From DATKMS01 sp041497995 (GTDB lineage: Bacteria; Desulfobacterota; Binatia; HRBIN30): a stretch of DNA of 12,924 nt. Shown piece after piece: positions 1 through 6,832 of the stretch (position 1 is its first letter; each line of letters opens with the position of its first letter). The stretch spans positions 1 to 12,924 of the forward strand of contig JBGQHM010000182.1 in assembly GCA_041497995.1 (NCBI GenBank), given 5' to 3'. The position numbers were made by a program, and so were the translations under genes. Under the pieces are notes generated by a model. The model searched no databases. It was not told the DNA's origin and was given only the letters and a program-made list of their open reading frames with translations.

Positions 1-28
1 TAAGGGGCTGTAAATAAATAGAAGCGCA
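1..28 (+). repeat. Left terminal inverted repeat of the IS
   Basis: Bases 1-28 match the reverse complement of 1888-1915 at 19 of 28 positions by hand alignment. The match includes an uninterrupted ggctgt core (6-11), an aaata block (16-20) and a cgca block (25-28). Exact outer ends are uncertain because the window starts here. Confidence 0.6.
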
Positions 29-184
29 GCAGGCGGCGGAACTCAAACATAATCGGGCGACGCACGGACAGCGGGGTTACATTGCTAGGCCTTGAAAGAC
101 AAGGGAGACACGCGGGCGGTGGCATTTGCCTGCGAGGCCACATAATGTTAGAGATTCGCCTCAGGAAGGCGGAGATCCAACATT

Positions 185-958
185 ATGCGCAGCATCGAGT
201 TCTCGTCGGACACCCTGCGAGCGTTTCTCCACCGGCGCACAGTCGCCACGATGGCCGACCTCAAGGGCGCGCTCGGCACGACGGTGGACATGACCGTGCT
301 GCGCAAGCTGCAGGCGTTGGGGTACGTGAGCAGCTACTCGCAGCGCGGCAAGTTCTACACACTGCGGGAGATGGCGGCATTCGATGCGCGCGGGCTCTTT
401 CAGGTGGGCGAGGCGCGCTTCTCGCGCTTCGGGTCCCTCCTCGAAACGGCCGAGCATTTCGTGGGGCACTCCTCGGCAGGATACGTCGCCACGGAGTTGA
501 ACCGCCAGTTGGGTGTCGAGACGAAAGAAGCGCTGCTCACGCTGCGACGCCGCCAACGGGTCGTGCGGGAGGAAGTCGATGGGCGCTACTTGTACTGTGC
601 CACCGATCCGAGCGTGCGGCGTGCCCAACTCCTTCATCGCCGCGAGGGGAGCGAGCTGCCGGGACAGAGCGCCGCACAGCACGCGGTGAGGATCGCCGAC
701 GAGGCCAAGGCCGCCGTGTTGCTGTTCTTTGCAACGTTGAACGAGCGACAACGCCGACTCTACGCCGGCTTGGAATCGCTCCGCGTGGGGCACGGCGGCG
801 ACCGGCGCATCGCCGAGGTGACGGGACTGGACGTGCACACGGTGGCGCGGGGGCGCCAGGAGTTGCGGGCGCAGGACATCGAGCTGGATCGGGTTCGGAT
901 GGCCGGTGCGGGCCGCGTGCCGGTGGAAAAAAAACGCCGGAAATCATCGCGCGACTGA
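185..958 (+). CDS. ORFA of the IS: N-terminal winged-helix-like transposase subunit
   Basis: This is the product made without frameshifting: 257 residues ending at TGA 956-958, soon after the slippery run. Residues about 1-150 (from MRSIEFSSDTLRAFL through RYLYCATDPSVRRAQLL) alternate short helices with basic, aromatic stretches such as QRGKFYTLREMAAFD. They look like one or two winged-helix DNA-binding units. About residues 160-245 contain RQRRLYAGLESLRVGHGGDRRIAEVTG, a second helix-turn-helix-like segment typical of the front of ISAzo13 transposases. Acting alone, the protein would bind the IS ends without catalytic residues, as ORFA proteins of other frameshifting IS families do; that role is inference. 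The last residues (RRKSSRD) are the out-of-frame tail. Confidence 0.6.
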   Translation: MRSIEFSSDTLRAFLHRRTVATMADLKGALGTTVDMTVLRKLQALGYVSSYSQRGKFYTLREMAAFDARGLFQVGEARFSRFGSLLETAEHFVGHSSAGYVATELNRQLGVETKEALLTLRRRQRVVREEVDGRYLYCATDPSVRRAQLLHRREGSELPGQSAAQHAVRIADEAKAAVLLFFATLNERQRRLYAGLESLRVGHGGDRRIAEVTGLDVHTVARGRQELRAQDIELDRVRMAGAGRVPVEKKRRKSSRD

Positions 959-1905
959 ACACCCTGCTCGAGCCCGAAACGGCCGGGGATCCTATGACGG
1001 GCCTGAAATGGACACGCAAGACGACGCGCAACATCAGCGCGGAGCTGGGGAAGCTGGGGCTGTGGGTATCGCACACCACAGTGGCGCGGCTGCTCGCCAA
1101 GCTCGACTACCGGCTGCGCGTGAATCACAAGAAGATCGCCGGCAAGAGTCATCCGCAGCGCAACACGCAGTTCGCGTATATCGCCGCGCAGCGGCGGCGC
1201 TGCGCGCAGCGCGCGATCCCGCTCATCTCCGTGGACACCAAGAAGAAGGAAGTGGTGGGCCCCTTCAAGAATGCCGGCGTCGTATGGAGTCGTCAGCCGC
1301 GCGCGGTGCGCGATCACGACTTCCGCAGTGAGAGTGTCGGCATGGCGATTCCCTACGGGATCTACGATGTCCGCGCCAATCGCGGAGCCGTCTTCGTCGG
1401 CAAGTCGCACGACACCGCCGACTTCGCCCTGGACTCGCTCGCGGCGTGGTGGCGGACCGAAGGCAGTCCCCGTTACCCCAAGGCCACCCGGTTGTTCATC
1501 CTGGCTGACAACGGCGGCAGCAACGGCTCCACCCACCACGCGTGGAAATACACGCTCCAGCGCAAACTGGCGGATCCCTTCGGTCTCACGCTCACCGTCT
1601 GCCACTATCCACCCGCCACCTCAAAGTGGAACCCGATCGAGCACCGCCTCTTCGCCCAGATCAGCCGGAATTGGGCAGGCGAGCCCCTGAACTCCTACGA
1701 AACCATCGTCAACTTCATCCGCAAGACCACCACCGAAACCGGCCTGCGTGTCACCGCGACGACCTTGGAAGGCGACTACCCCACCGGCGTCAAGATCGCG
1801 AAGCGTGAAATGGAACAGCTGTCCATCCGCCGCCACCATGTCTGCCCACAGTGGAACTACACCATCCGCCCACGTTGCGCGGCAAAATGCGAAGTTATTT
1901 CCTGA
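185..1905 (+). CDS. ISAzo13-like DDE transposase, produced by -1 frameshift (ORFAB fusion)
   Basis: Transposase that would cut and rejoin the ends of this element. Reading starts at ATG 185, preceded by a purine-rich GGAAGGCGGAG about ten bases upstream. It continues to lysine 250, moves to the -1 frame at the A8 run (927-934) and ends at TGA 1903-1905, giving about 573 residues. The second half holds the RNase-H-like DDE core: Asp351 in ISVDTKKKE, Asp442 in LADNGGSNGS and Glu486 in KWNPIEHRLF. All three catalytic residues are present, and the conserved tail WNYTIRPR lies just before the stop. The region immediately after the shift (KKTPEIIARLNTLLEPET) is the normal start of the conserved ISAzo13 core, so the joined protein is continuous in homology. 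No other stop interrupts it, so I treat it as functional by recoding rather than as a pseudogene. A chance indel remains possible. Confidence 0.75.
928..934 (+). promoter_or_regulatory. A AAA AAA slippery heptamer for -1 frameshifting
   Basis: Eight adenines lie at 927-934. In the ORFA frame the codons are GTG GAA AAA AAA CGC, so bases 928-934 form X XXY YYZ = A AAA AAA in the phase required for tandem -1 slippage. After the slip the next codon is ACG (934-936), which begins the conserved DDE half. An A8 run could also work through RNA-polymerase slippage. I saw no convincing downstream pseudoknot or upstream Shine-Dalgarno stimulator by eye. Confidence 0.7.
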
Positions 1906-1915
1906 CAGCCGCTAA
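1888..1915 (-). repeat. Right terminal inverted repeat of the IS
   Basis: This is the inverted partner of bases 1-28 (19 of 28 matches). It contains acagcc at 1905-1910, the complement of the left core. The transposase stop codon (1903-1905) lies inside it, a compact arrangement common in insertion sequences. Confidence 0.6.
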
Positions 1916-2047
1916 GGGCTGAAAAAGTGAAGGGCCGCACAAGCACCGTGCGATCCCTGCTGCCATTATCGCACTCCTGAACGAAGGGCTTCAGCGAACG
2001 CGCCGGCATTGTCTCGGTACGAAAAGCTAGAGCAGGCGGAGTAGATA

Positions 2048-2692
2048 CTACATTGATGCGCGCTTCGTGACCGATCGGCTGAGTCCACACGCATCACGCG
2101 AAAGATCAATCAAGCGCGTTATCAGCTGTGCGGTGGCAAGTGCATCTCCAAGGGCCGAGTGTCGTTTGTCGCTCGGTGGCTCAACGTGGAAGTAGCGAAA
2201 CGCCGCCTCGGAATCCGACTCAGCGAGCTGGATCAATCCGACAAGCCTCAAGTACCGAAGCACGGTGGCTGTGTCGAAGGTGCGATGAGAAAAGCGAGCG
2301 GAGAAATCACAGCTAGCCAGACCATATAGCCTCTTCAAGAATCCGACATCGAAGGCGACATTATGTCCTGCCAGGACCACTTTCTGTCCAAGAGAGTAGT
2401 TCCGGCCAATAAAGAGTTCGATTTCCTGCGTCACGCGCCGCGGCGCGAGCCCGTTTTCGCGGAGCCACACCGGATCGAGTCGATTGATTCTGAGTGCCTC
2501 CAGATCAGCTACGATTGGTTCCTCATGGACGAAAAGTTCAATCTGGTCATGAATCCGACCGTTGACCCACACCACCGCGGCCAAACTGAGCAGGCTGTGG
2601 CGTGACGGGTCGGTCCCTCCTGTTTCGGTATCAATAACCAGCAGCATAGCCTCGTAGCTATCGGGATCAGGTTTGAAATCTGATGTCTTCAT
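2048..2692 (-). CDS. DEDDh-family 3'-5' exonuclease (DnaQ/RNase T-like)
   Basis: Stand-alone 214-residue exonuclease expected to remove nucleotides from 3' ends of DNA or RNA with two metal ions. All signature residues are visible. Motif I is VIDTETGG with Asp21 and Glu23. Motif II is GHNVAFDVGFL with Asp115. Motif III is HSALGDALATA with His178 and Asp183, the histidine marking the DEDDh rather than DEDDy subgroup. The chain is the bare nuclease domain, without polymerase, helicase or UvrC-like extension. I chose ATG 2692-2690 because GGAGG lies five bases upstream; a TTG four codons earlier overlaps that Shine-Dalgarno sequence and is unlikely. The gene begins 20 bases after the phospholipase stop, so the two are almost certainly co-transcribed. 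It is not the dnaQ of the replisome by context. The substrate is unknown. Confidence 0.85.
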   Translation of the reverse strand: MKTSDFKPDPDSYEAMLLVIDTETGGTDPSRHSLLSLAAVVWVNGRIHDQIELFVHEEPIVADLEALRINRLDPVWLRENGLAPRRVTQEIELFIGRNYSLGQKVVLAGHNVAFDVGFLKRLYGLASCDFSARFSHRTFDTATVLRYLRLVGLIQLAESDSEAAFRYFHVEPPSDKRHSALGDALATAQLITRLIDLSRDACGLSRSVTKRASM

Positions 2693-2712
2693 GCCGACCT
2701 CCAAAATGTATC

Positions 2713-3882
2713 TCAGAATCCAAGTTTGTCCAAATTCGAGAGCACTTGTCTCTCGGTCGATGAGATCATCGCACGTTGCTCAAACATGGTCAGACAATCT
2801 TCATACCCGCGCCTGATTACCTTAACTGCGGTCTGAGGATCGAATGCGAGGGTGCTTTCTGTCGGCAATACGGTCGAAGGACGAACTTGAAGGAGCTTGA
2901 CGTTACGTCGGTGTGTAACGGCATTGGTGAGGTGGAAGATTCCCTCGACCTTTGTCAGAAGCTGTTTTCTCGTTTCGGTATCGATTCCGGAGGCCGTTTC
3001 AATAAGAGCGACGAGTTCGTCACGACGTTCGTCGGCCTTACGAACCTCGTTGTTGATGCGTTCCCAACCCGTAAGCATCTGGTGAGACAACTCATGCTGA
3101 TAGACGTCCAAGGTCCGATTGATGATCTTCGACATCGTCGCCTTCTGATTAGGCGGGAGCACAAAAGACGTCGGATCTTGAACGATGCATATTACGAAGT
3201 CGCACTGGCCTCGATTGAGATCCTCCAGAAAACGCACGAAGTAGGCGGCTTGCCGCGTTGGAGTATTATTGCCAACTCCACCATCGACATAGGTGGCACC
3301 GTCGATTTCGACTGGAGGAAAGAAGAATGGGATGGCGCAACTCGCGAGAAGAGATTGAACCAGGGATTCCTTGGTGGCGATCTGGAAATAATTGCGGAGC
3401 CGTTGTCGATCAAGCGATTCAGTTGCGTCAGCAACTGCGAAGTCCTTGATGAGAGAAGAACAGTAGAAACTTGCCAGCTCACCCGTCCTATAGTTGGTGG
3501 CGGTGATGACGAGGTGAGATCCTTCCGCCAGGTCGAGGAGGACATTCCTCTCAATCAACGCTTGGAGCTGCGCGTTCGAGAAGTACGCGAAGGGAACCCG
3601 TCGTGATCGTGTGAAAATTTGCCATGCAGATATTTCAGCCGATGTTTCTCCCAGAACGTCTTTTGTAGTCAGGGTCTTGTGGAGCGTAACGAGTTCGTCG
3701 ACGTGCCCCTGCGCGGCCATGGCTGCGTTTAGCGCGCCAACAGAAGAGCCGATGTAAAAGTGAGAGACTGGGTATTTGGATGGCTTGATCCGTTCAAACT
3801 CAGCGAGCGCCTTGAGGACGCCCGCTCCATAAGCGCCTCTGGCTCCACCGCCGCTGAAGACCACCCCCCGAAATAGAGGCAT
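2713..3882 (-). CDS. Patatin-like phospholipase
   Basis: Serine lipid acyl hydrolase of the patatin family, 389 residues, expected to deacylate phospholipids with a Ser-Asp dyad. The oxyanion loop GGGARG is at residues 11-16. The nucleophile elbow is GSSVG (45-49, Ser47). The family block ASCAIPFFFPPVEI precedes YVDGGVGNN, which carries catalytic Asp200. Residues about 245-389 form a C-terminal, mostly helical and charged region (VRKADERRDELVALIE) that I do not recognise as a named domain. No signal peptide or membrane segment is evident, so the protein is probably cytosolic and acts on the inner membrane face. ATG 3882 is preceded by AAGGTGG at a usual distance. Base composition is lower in GC than the core genes (29/60 at 3421-3480 and 26/60 at 2701-2760 against 43/60 at 5281-5340), suggesting acquisition by transfer. 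Cytosolic patatins serve as membrane-killing effectors in some phage-defence systems; here that role is inference. Confidence 0.85.
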   Translation of the reverse strand: MPLFRGVVFSGGGARGAYGAGVLKALAEFERIKPSKYPVSHFYIGSSVGALNAAMAAQGHVDELVTLHKTLTTKDVLGETSAEISAWQIFTRSRRVPFAYFSNAQLQALIERNVLLDLAEGSHLVITATNYRTGELASFYCSSLIKDFAVADATESLDRQRLRNYFQIATKESLVQSLLASCAIPFFFPPVEIDGATYVDGGVGNNTPTRQAAYFVRFLEDLNRGQCDFVICIVQDPTSFVLPPNQKATMSKIINRTLDVYQHELSHQMLTGWERINNEVRKADERRDELVALIETASGIDTETRKQLLTKVEGIFHLTNAVTHRRNVKLLQVRPSTVLPTESTLAFDPQTAVKVIRRGYEDCLTMFEQRAMISSTERQVLSNLDKLGF

Positions 3883-3903
3883 CGTTCACCCACCTTCTAA
3901 GGA

Positions 3904-3954
3904 TTAGGGAGATTGCCTATCCATTCGGTAATCAACGAAGCGAGCAACCTTCAT
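3904..3954 (-). CDS. Putative 16-residue leader ORF before the patatin gene
   Basis: An ATG at 3954-3952 follows GGGGAGGTGAT (3965-3955), a near-perfect anti-Shine-Dalgarno complement although close to the start. The reading frame gives MKVARFVDYRMDRQSP and ends at TAA 3906-3904, 21 bases before the patatin ATG. It is in the same frame as the patatin gene, but this TAA and a TGA one codon before the patatin ATG separate them. It may be a leader peptide coupling translation, or a remnant of a longer N-terminus. No homology is claimed. Confidence 0.3.
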   Translation of the reverse strand: MKVARFVDYRMDRQSP

Positions 3955-3976
3955 ATCACCTCCCCGCCCAATTTCC

Positions 3977-4005
3977 GGCATACCACTCGATCTTCGTCGG
4001 GACAA
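3977..4005 (-). promoter_or_regulatory. Possible promoter of the patatin-exonuclease unit
   Basis: Reading the minus strand, TTGTCC (4 of 6 to the -35 consensus) is followed by a 17-base spacer and TATGCC with an upstream TGG, an extended -10 arrangement. It sits between the stop of the helix-turn-helix gene (4015) and the leader ORF. It would let the two downstream genes be expressed separately from that gene. The matches are modest. Confidence 0.25.
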
Positions 4006-4014
4006 TGCAAACCG

Positions 4015-4539
4015 TCAGGAGCCTCCGCTAGCGCAAGTTGGAACCGTTGCGAGTTCTGTCTCCGTCGGTTCCTTGGATTGGCTTCGGGGAACGCGAGAAG
4101 TGGCGGCCCTGAGCCATTCGGGCAACGGTCCATCGGGTTCGCCAAAGAATTTCCGCAGACGTATGAGCGACCGGCGGAAGGGCCGGGTCTCGCCGCGCTC
4201 CCATTGGGAGACGTTGCCCTTGGCAATCCCAAGGGCTCTTTCCAGTGCTGCCTGGGAGAGGCCGACGCCTTCGCGGGCCATCTTGAGCCAATGTCCAAAT
4301 GATTTCGGCGGTTCGTACGGGCAGTATCCCAGGAAGTCCATGATCCTTGGGACGAGTGGGGGGTCCGGCATGTTCCGACCCATCTCCCAGTCGCCCACGC
4401 AATCGGCAGTAACGCCAATTTGAGCGGCCACGTCGCTCTGGCGAAGCCCTAGGTCCAGCCGGCGTTTTCGCAAGTGGTTGCCAACGGTGCTAAGTTGAAC
4501 CGGGTATAAGGAATTTGGCTTGGAAACCTTGAAAGACAC
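4015..4539 (-). CDS. Double helix-turn-helix (XRE/Cro-type) DNA-binding protein
   Basis: Small protein with two tandem Cro/C1-type helix-turn-helix domains and no enzymatic domain. From GTG 4539-4537 it has 174 residues. The first domain covers about residues 22-57 (HLRKRRLDLGLRQSDVAAQIG, then VGDWEMGRNMP). A short linker with RIMDFLGYCPYEPP follows, and the second domain covers about 84-120 (WLKMAREGVGLSQAALERALG, then VSQWERGETRP). The KRRLDLGL opening followed by a FLGY linker is a recurrent pattern in this kind of protein. The tail is polar and probably disordered. The start is uncertain: no ATG exists in frame near the domain, and the GTG has only a weak, too-close AGG. With this start the gene overlaps the divergent era start by 20 bases. 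It lies upstream of the patatin and exonuclease genes on the same strand, separated by 132 bases, and could regulate them, which is inference. Codons upstream of 4539 in this frame are antisense to era and are not counted. Confidence 0.7.
   Translation of the reverse strand: MSFKVSKPNSLYPVQLSTVGNHLRKRRLDLGLRQSDVAAQIGVTADCVGDWEMGRNMPDPPLVPRIMDFLGYCPYEPPKSFGHWLKMAREGVGLSQAALERALGIAKGNVSQWERGETRPFRRSLIRLRKFFGEPDGPLPEWLRAATSRVPRSQSKEPTETELATVPTCASGGS
4508..4512 (+). promoter_or_regulatory. Ribosome binding site fixing the era TTG start
   Basis: AAGGA at 4508-4512 lies seven bases before TTG 4520. No ATG or GTG exists in frame before the G1 motif, so this site decides the start. The surrounding TATAAG (4505-4510) looks like a -10 box, but its only nearby -35-like TTGCCA is 21 bases away, so I do not call a promoter. 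Confidence 0.55.
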
Positions 4540-5434
4540 CCTGAATGGCAACAAGGCAACGCATCGATCCGGGTTCGTCGCCCTCATCGGCCGCCCGAAC
4601 GTCGGCAAGTCGACGCTGCTGAACCAGCTGCTCGGGCAGAAGGTCGCCATCGTCACGCCGAAGCCGCAGACGACCCGGCACCGCATTCTCGGCATCAAGA
4701 CGCTGCCCGAGGCGCAGATCGTCTTCATCGATACGCCGGGCCTGCACGCGCCGCGCAGCCTGATCAATCAACGTATGGTGCAGGTCGCTGAACGCGCCGG
4801 TGACGAGGCGGACCTGCTCCTCTGGCTCGTCGACGCCGCCGACGGTATCGTCACCGGCGACAACAAGATCGCAGAACGGTTACGCACCGAGCGACGCCCG
4901 GTGTGCGTGGTGGTCAACAAGATCGACCGGGTGACCCCAGCCCGGCTATTGCCTCTGTTGGCCGAGATCGATCAGCTGTTGCCCGGGCGCGATGTTGTCC
5001 CGATCAGTGCCCAAGAGGGCACGAACCTGCCGGCGCTGCTGCGCGTTATCCTCGGGGTGCTGCCCGAGGGACCACGCTTCTACGACGCCGACACGTTGAC
5101 GGACCAGACCGAGCGCATGCTGGCTCAGGAGGCGGTGCGCGAACAAGTCTTGCTGCAGACGCGCCAGGAGATCCCGTACTCCGTGGCCGTGACCATCGAC
5201 ACGTTCGAGGAGAAGCAGGACCTCGCGGTGATCGGCGCAACGATCCATGTGGAGAAGGACTCGCAGAAGGGCATCCTGATTGGGCAACGGGGTGCGCGGA
5301 TCAAAGAGATCGGCCGCGGCGCGCGGCTCGAGCTGGAGCAGCTGCTCGGCCGGCGCGTGTTCCTCGAGCTGTTCGTCCGCGTTCAAGAAGACTGGACGAC
5401 GCGCGAGGCGTTGCTCAGAGAGTTCGGGCTGTAG
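4520..5434 (+). CDS. era: GTPase Era, 16S rRNA-binding ribosome assembly factor
   Basis: Essential GTPase that binds the 3' end of 16S rRNA and helps mature the 30S subunit, linking ribosome assembly to growth. The product is 304 residues, normal for Era. The G domain shows G1 GRPNVGKS (24-31), the Era-type switch PKPQTTRHRI (47-56), G3 DTPG (71-74) and G4 NKID (133-136). The C-terminal KH domain (about 205-290) includes ILIGQRGARIKEIGRGARLEL, the RNA-binding GxxG region, followed by a typical LRVREDW-like segment, here FVRVQEDW. The start is an unusual TTG with AAGGA seven bases upstream. The stop is six bases before der, so the two are probably one transcription unit. Its 5' end overlaps the divergent helix-turn-helix gene, marking the border between core and accessory DNA. 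Confidence 0.97.
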   Translation: METLKDTLNGNKATHRSGFVALIGRPNVGKSTLLNQLLGQKVAIVTPKPQTTRHRILGIKTLPEAQIVFIDTPGLHAPRSLINQRMVQVAERAGDEADLLLWLVDAADGIVTGDNKIAERLRTERRPVCVVVNKIDRVTPARLLPLLAEIDQLLPGRDVVPISAQEGTNLPALLRVILGVLPEGPRFYDADTLTDQTERMLAQEAVREQVLLQTRQEIPYSVAVTIDTFEEKQDLAVIGATIHVEKDSQKGILIGQRGARIKEIGRGARLELEQLLGRRVFLELFVRVQEDWTTREALLREFGL

Positions 5435-5440
5435 CGCGCG

Positions 5441-6832
5441 ATGACCACCGACGCAGTGCACACTCCGTTGCCCGACGCTCCACCAGCGCCACGTTTGGCT
5501 ATCGTCGCCATCGTCGGCCGACCCAACGTGGGGAAGTCGACGCTGTTCAATCGGCTGGTGCGCTCGCAGCACGCCATCGTCGACAGCCAGCCCGGCGTGA
5601 CGCGTGACCGCAACATCGCCAGGGTACGACGGGACGATCACGAGTTCTTACTGGTCGACACCGGGGGCTTCGAAGATGCCGACAAGTCGACCTTGGCAGG
5701 AGCGGTGCGTATGCAGAGCGCTCGCGCCGCCGAGGAGGCCGACGTCGTGATCGCCCTCTTTGATGGACGCGAGGGGCTGAATCCGGTCGATCGCGAGCTA
5801 GTGCGCGGCCTGCGGTCATTGCGCAAGCCGGTCTTCTACGCCGTCAATAAGCTCGACACGCCGGCGCACGACGACGCGGCCGCCGAGTTCTTCGCCCTCG
5901 GCGTCGAAGAGGTGCTTCCGATCTCCGTCGCTCACGGGCGTGGCATTGAGGATCTCTTGGACCACGTGGTGGCACAGCTACCTGCAGTGGCGGCGGCGGA
6001 TGGGCCGGCAGTGCGACCCGTCACGCTGGCACTGGTCGGGCGGCCGAACGTCGGCAAGTCCTCGTTGCTCAACCGCATCGTCGGCTTCGAGCGCGCTATC
6101 GTGGATGCGACGCCCGGCACTACACGCGATCCCGTCGACACGCCATTCCGGCACGCCGGCCACGACTACGTCCTCGTCGACACGGCCGGCATCCGTCGCC
6201 GCCCGCGCGTCCACGAGCACCTCGAACGCTCCAGTGTGGTGCGCGCTCTGCGCGCGCTCGATCGCGCCGAGGTTGCGCTCCTGGTGATCGACGCGGTCGA
6301 GGGCATGGCCGACCAGGACGCGCGCATCGCCGGCTACGCCTGGGAACGCGGCCGCGCGCTCCTCTTTGTGATCAACAAGTGGGATGCCGTGCCGAAGTCG
6401 CAGCGCGACCGCACAACGTTCCGCGGTCGCATCGACGAGCAGTACAAAACCCTGGCGGATGTGCCGTCCGTGTTTGTCTCAGCGCTGGTTGGCCAGGGTA
6501 TCCAGACGATCTTCCCAGCTCTGGAACGGCTGGTGGCCGCACATCGGACGCAGATGCGCACGGTGCGACTGAACGAAGTGCTCGGCGCCGCGACCCAGGC
6601 GCAGGCACCAGCCAGCGTCCATGGCAAGCGGCCACGCTTCTACTACGCTACGCAAACCGGCAGTGCGCCCCCGGTGATCACCATCTTCACGAGCGCACCA
6701 GCATCCGTGCAGACGGCGTACGAGCGCTACCTCGCGAACGAGTTCCGCAGCGCGTTCGGTCTGCAAGGCACACCGCTGCGCCTGCGCTTCCGCGAGCGAC
6801 CGAGGGGCAGGGCCGTGAAGCGTGAAGCGTGA
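5441..6832 (+). CDS. der: GTPase Der (EngA), 50S ribosome assembly
   Basis: Double-GTPase needed for late 50S subunit assembly; 463 residues, the usual size. The first G domain has GRPNVGKS (26-33), DTGG (73-76) and NKLD (136-139). The second has GRPNVGKS (200-207), DTAG (247-250) and NKWD (312-315). A KH-like C-terminal domain (about 370-455) includes the segment FYYATQTGSAPPVITIFTS and the end LRLRFRERPRG. Residues 1-18 are a proline- and alanine-rich leader before the G domain. The gene follows era after six bases. Its last codons, encoding VKREA and the stop, are made of the CGTGAAG tandem unit that continues past the gene, so this tail is repeat-derived rather than conserved Der sequence. 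Confidence 0.97.
   Translation: MTTDAVHTPLPDAPPAPRLAIVAIVGRPNVGKSTLFNRLVRSQHAIVDSQPGVTRDRNIARVRRDDHEFLLVDTGGFEDADKSTLAGAVRMQSARAAEEADVVIALFDGREGLNPVDRELVRGLRSLRKPVFYAVNKLDTPAHDDAAAEFFALGVEEVLPISVAHGRGIEDLLDHVVAQLPAVAAADGPAVRPVTLALVGRPNVGKSSLLNRIVGFERAIVDATPGTTRDPVDTPFRHAGHDYVLVDTAGIRRRPRVHEHLERSSVVRALRALDRAEVALLVIDAVEGMADQDARIAGYAWERGRALLFVINKWDAVPKSQRDRTTFRGRIDEQYKTLADVPSVFVSALVGQGIQTIFPALERLVAAHRTQMRTVRLNEVLGAATQAQAPASVHGKRPRFYYATQTGSAPPVITIFTSAPASVQTAYERYLANEFRSAFGLQGTPLRLRFRERPRGRAVKREA

Larger units (their letters stand above)
1..1915 (+). mobile_element. ISAzo13-like insertion sequence, nearly complete
   Basis: The element consists of a left terminal repeat at the very start of the window, a two-frame transposase (185-1905) and a right terminal repeat that overlaps the transposase stop. 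The assignment rests on the catalytic half, whose block order I recognise from ISAzo13-type DDE transposases: SVDTKKKE, a long spacer, ADNGGSNGS, then SKWNPIEHRLF, ending in WNYTIRP. The left boundary may lie slightly before base 1, so target-site duplications cannot be checked. Bases 29-184 carry no gene beyond the 5' leader of the transposase. The element sits directly downstream of the minus-strand accessory genes at 2048-4539. Confidence 0.8.

Noticed and set aside
82..933. Open frame continuous with the DDE half of the transposase, upstream of the slippery run
   Set aside because: Its translation here is arginine- and glycine-rich low-complexity sequence from the wrong frame of ORFA, which has the better start and ribosome site at 185. 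Only the part after 934 is real.
927..934. Transposase as a simple frameshifted pseudogene
   Set aside because: The break sits at a correctly phased slippery heptamer at a domain boundary and nothing else is damaged. It is not fully excluded.
2693..2704. TTG start four codons before the exonuclease ATG
   Set aside because: It overlaps the GGAGG ribosome site that is well spaced for ATG 2692.
2713..3882. Patatin as the effector of a standard CBASS operon
   Set aside because: No CD-NTase, E1/E2-like or JAB protein lies in the island; the adjacent gene is a DEDDh exonuclease.
4540..4767. Upstream extension of the double helix-turn-helix frame
   Set aside because: It is antisense to the conserved era G domain, and the translated sequence is unlike the family; GTG 4539 is the latest plausible start that keeps the first domain.
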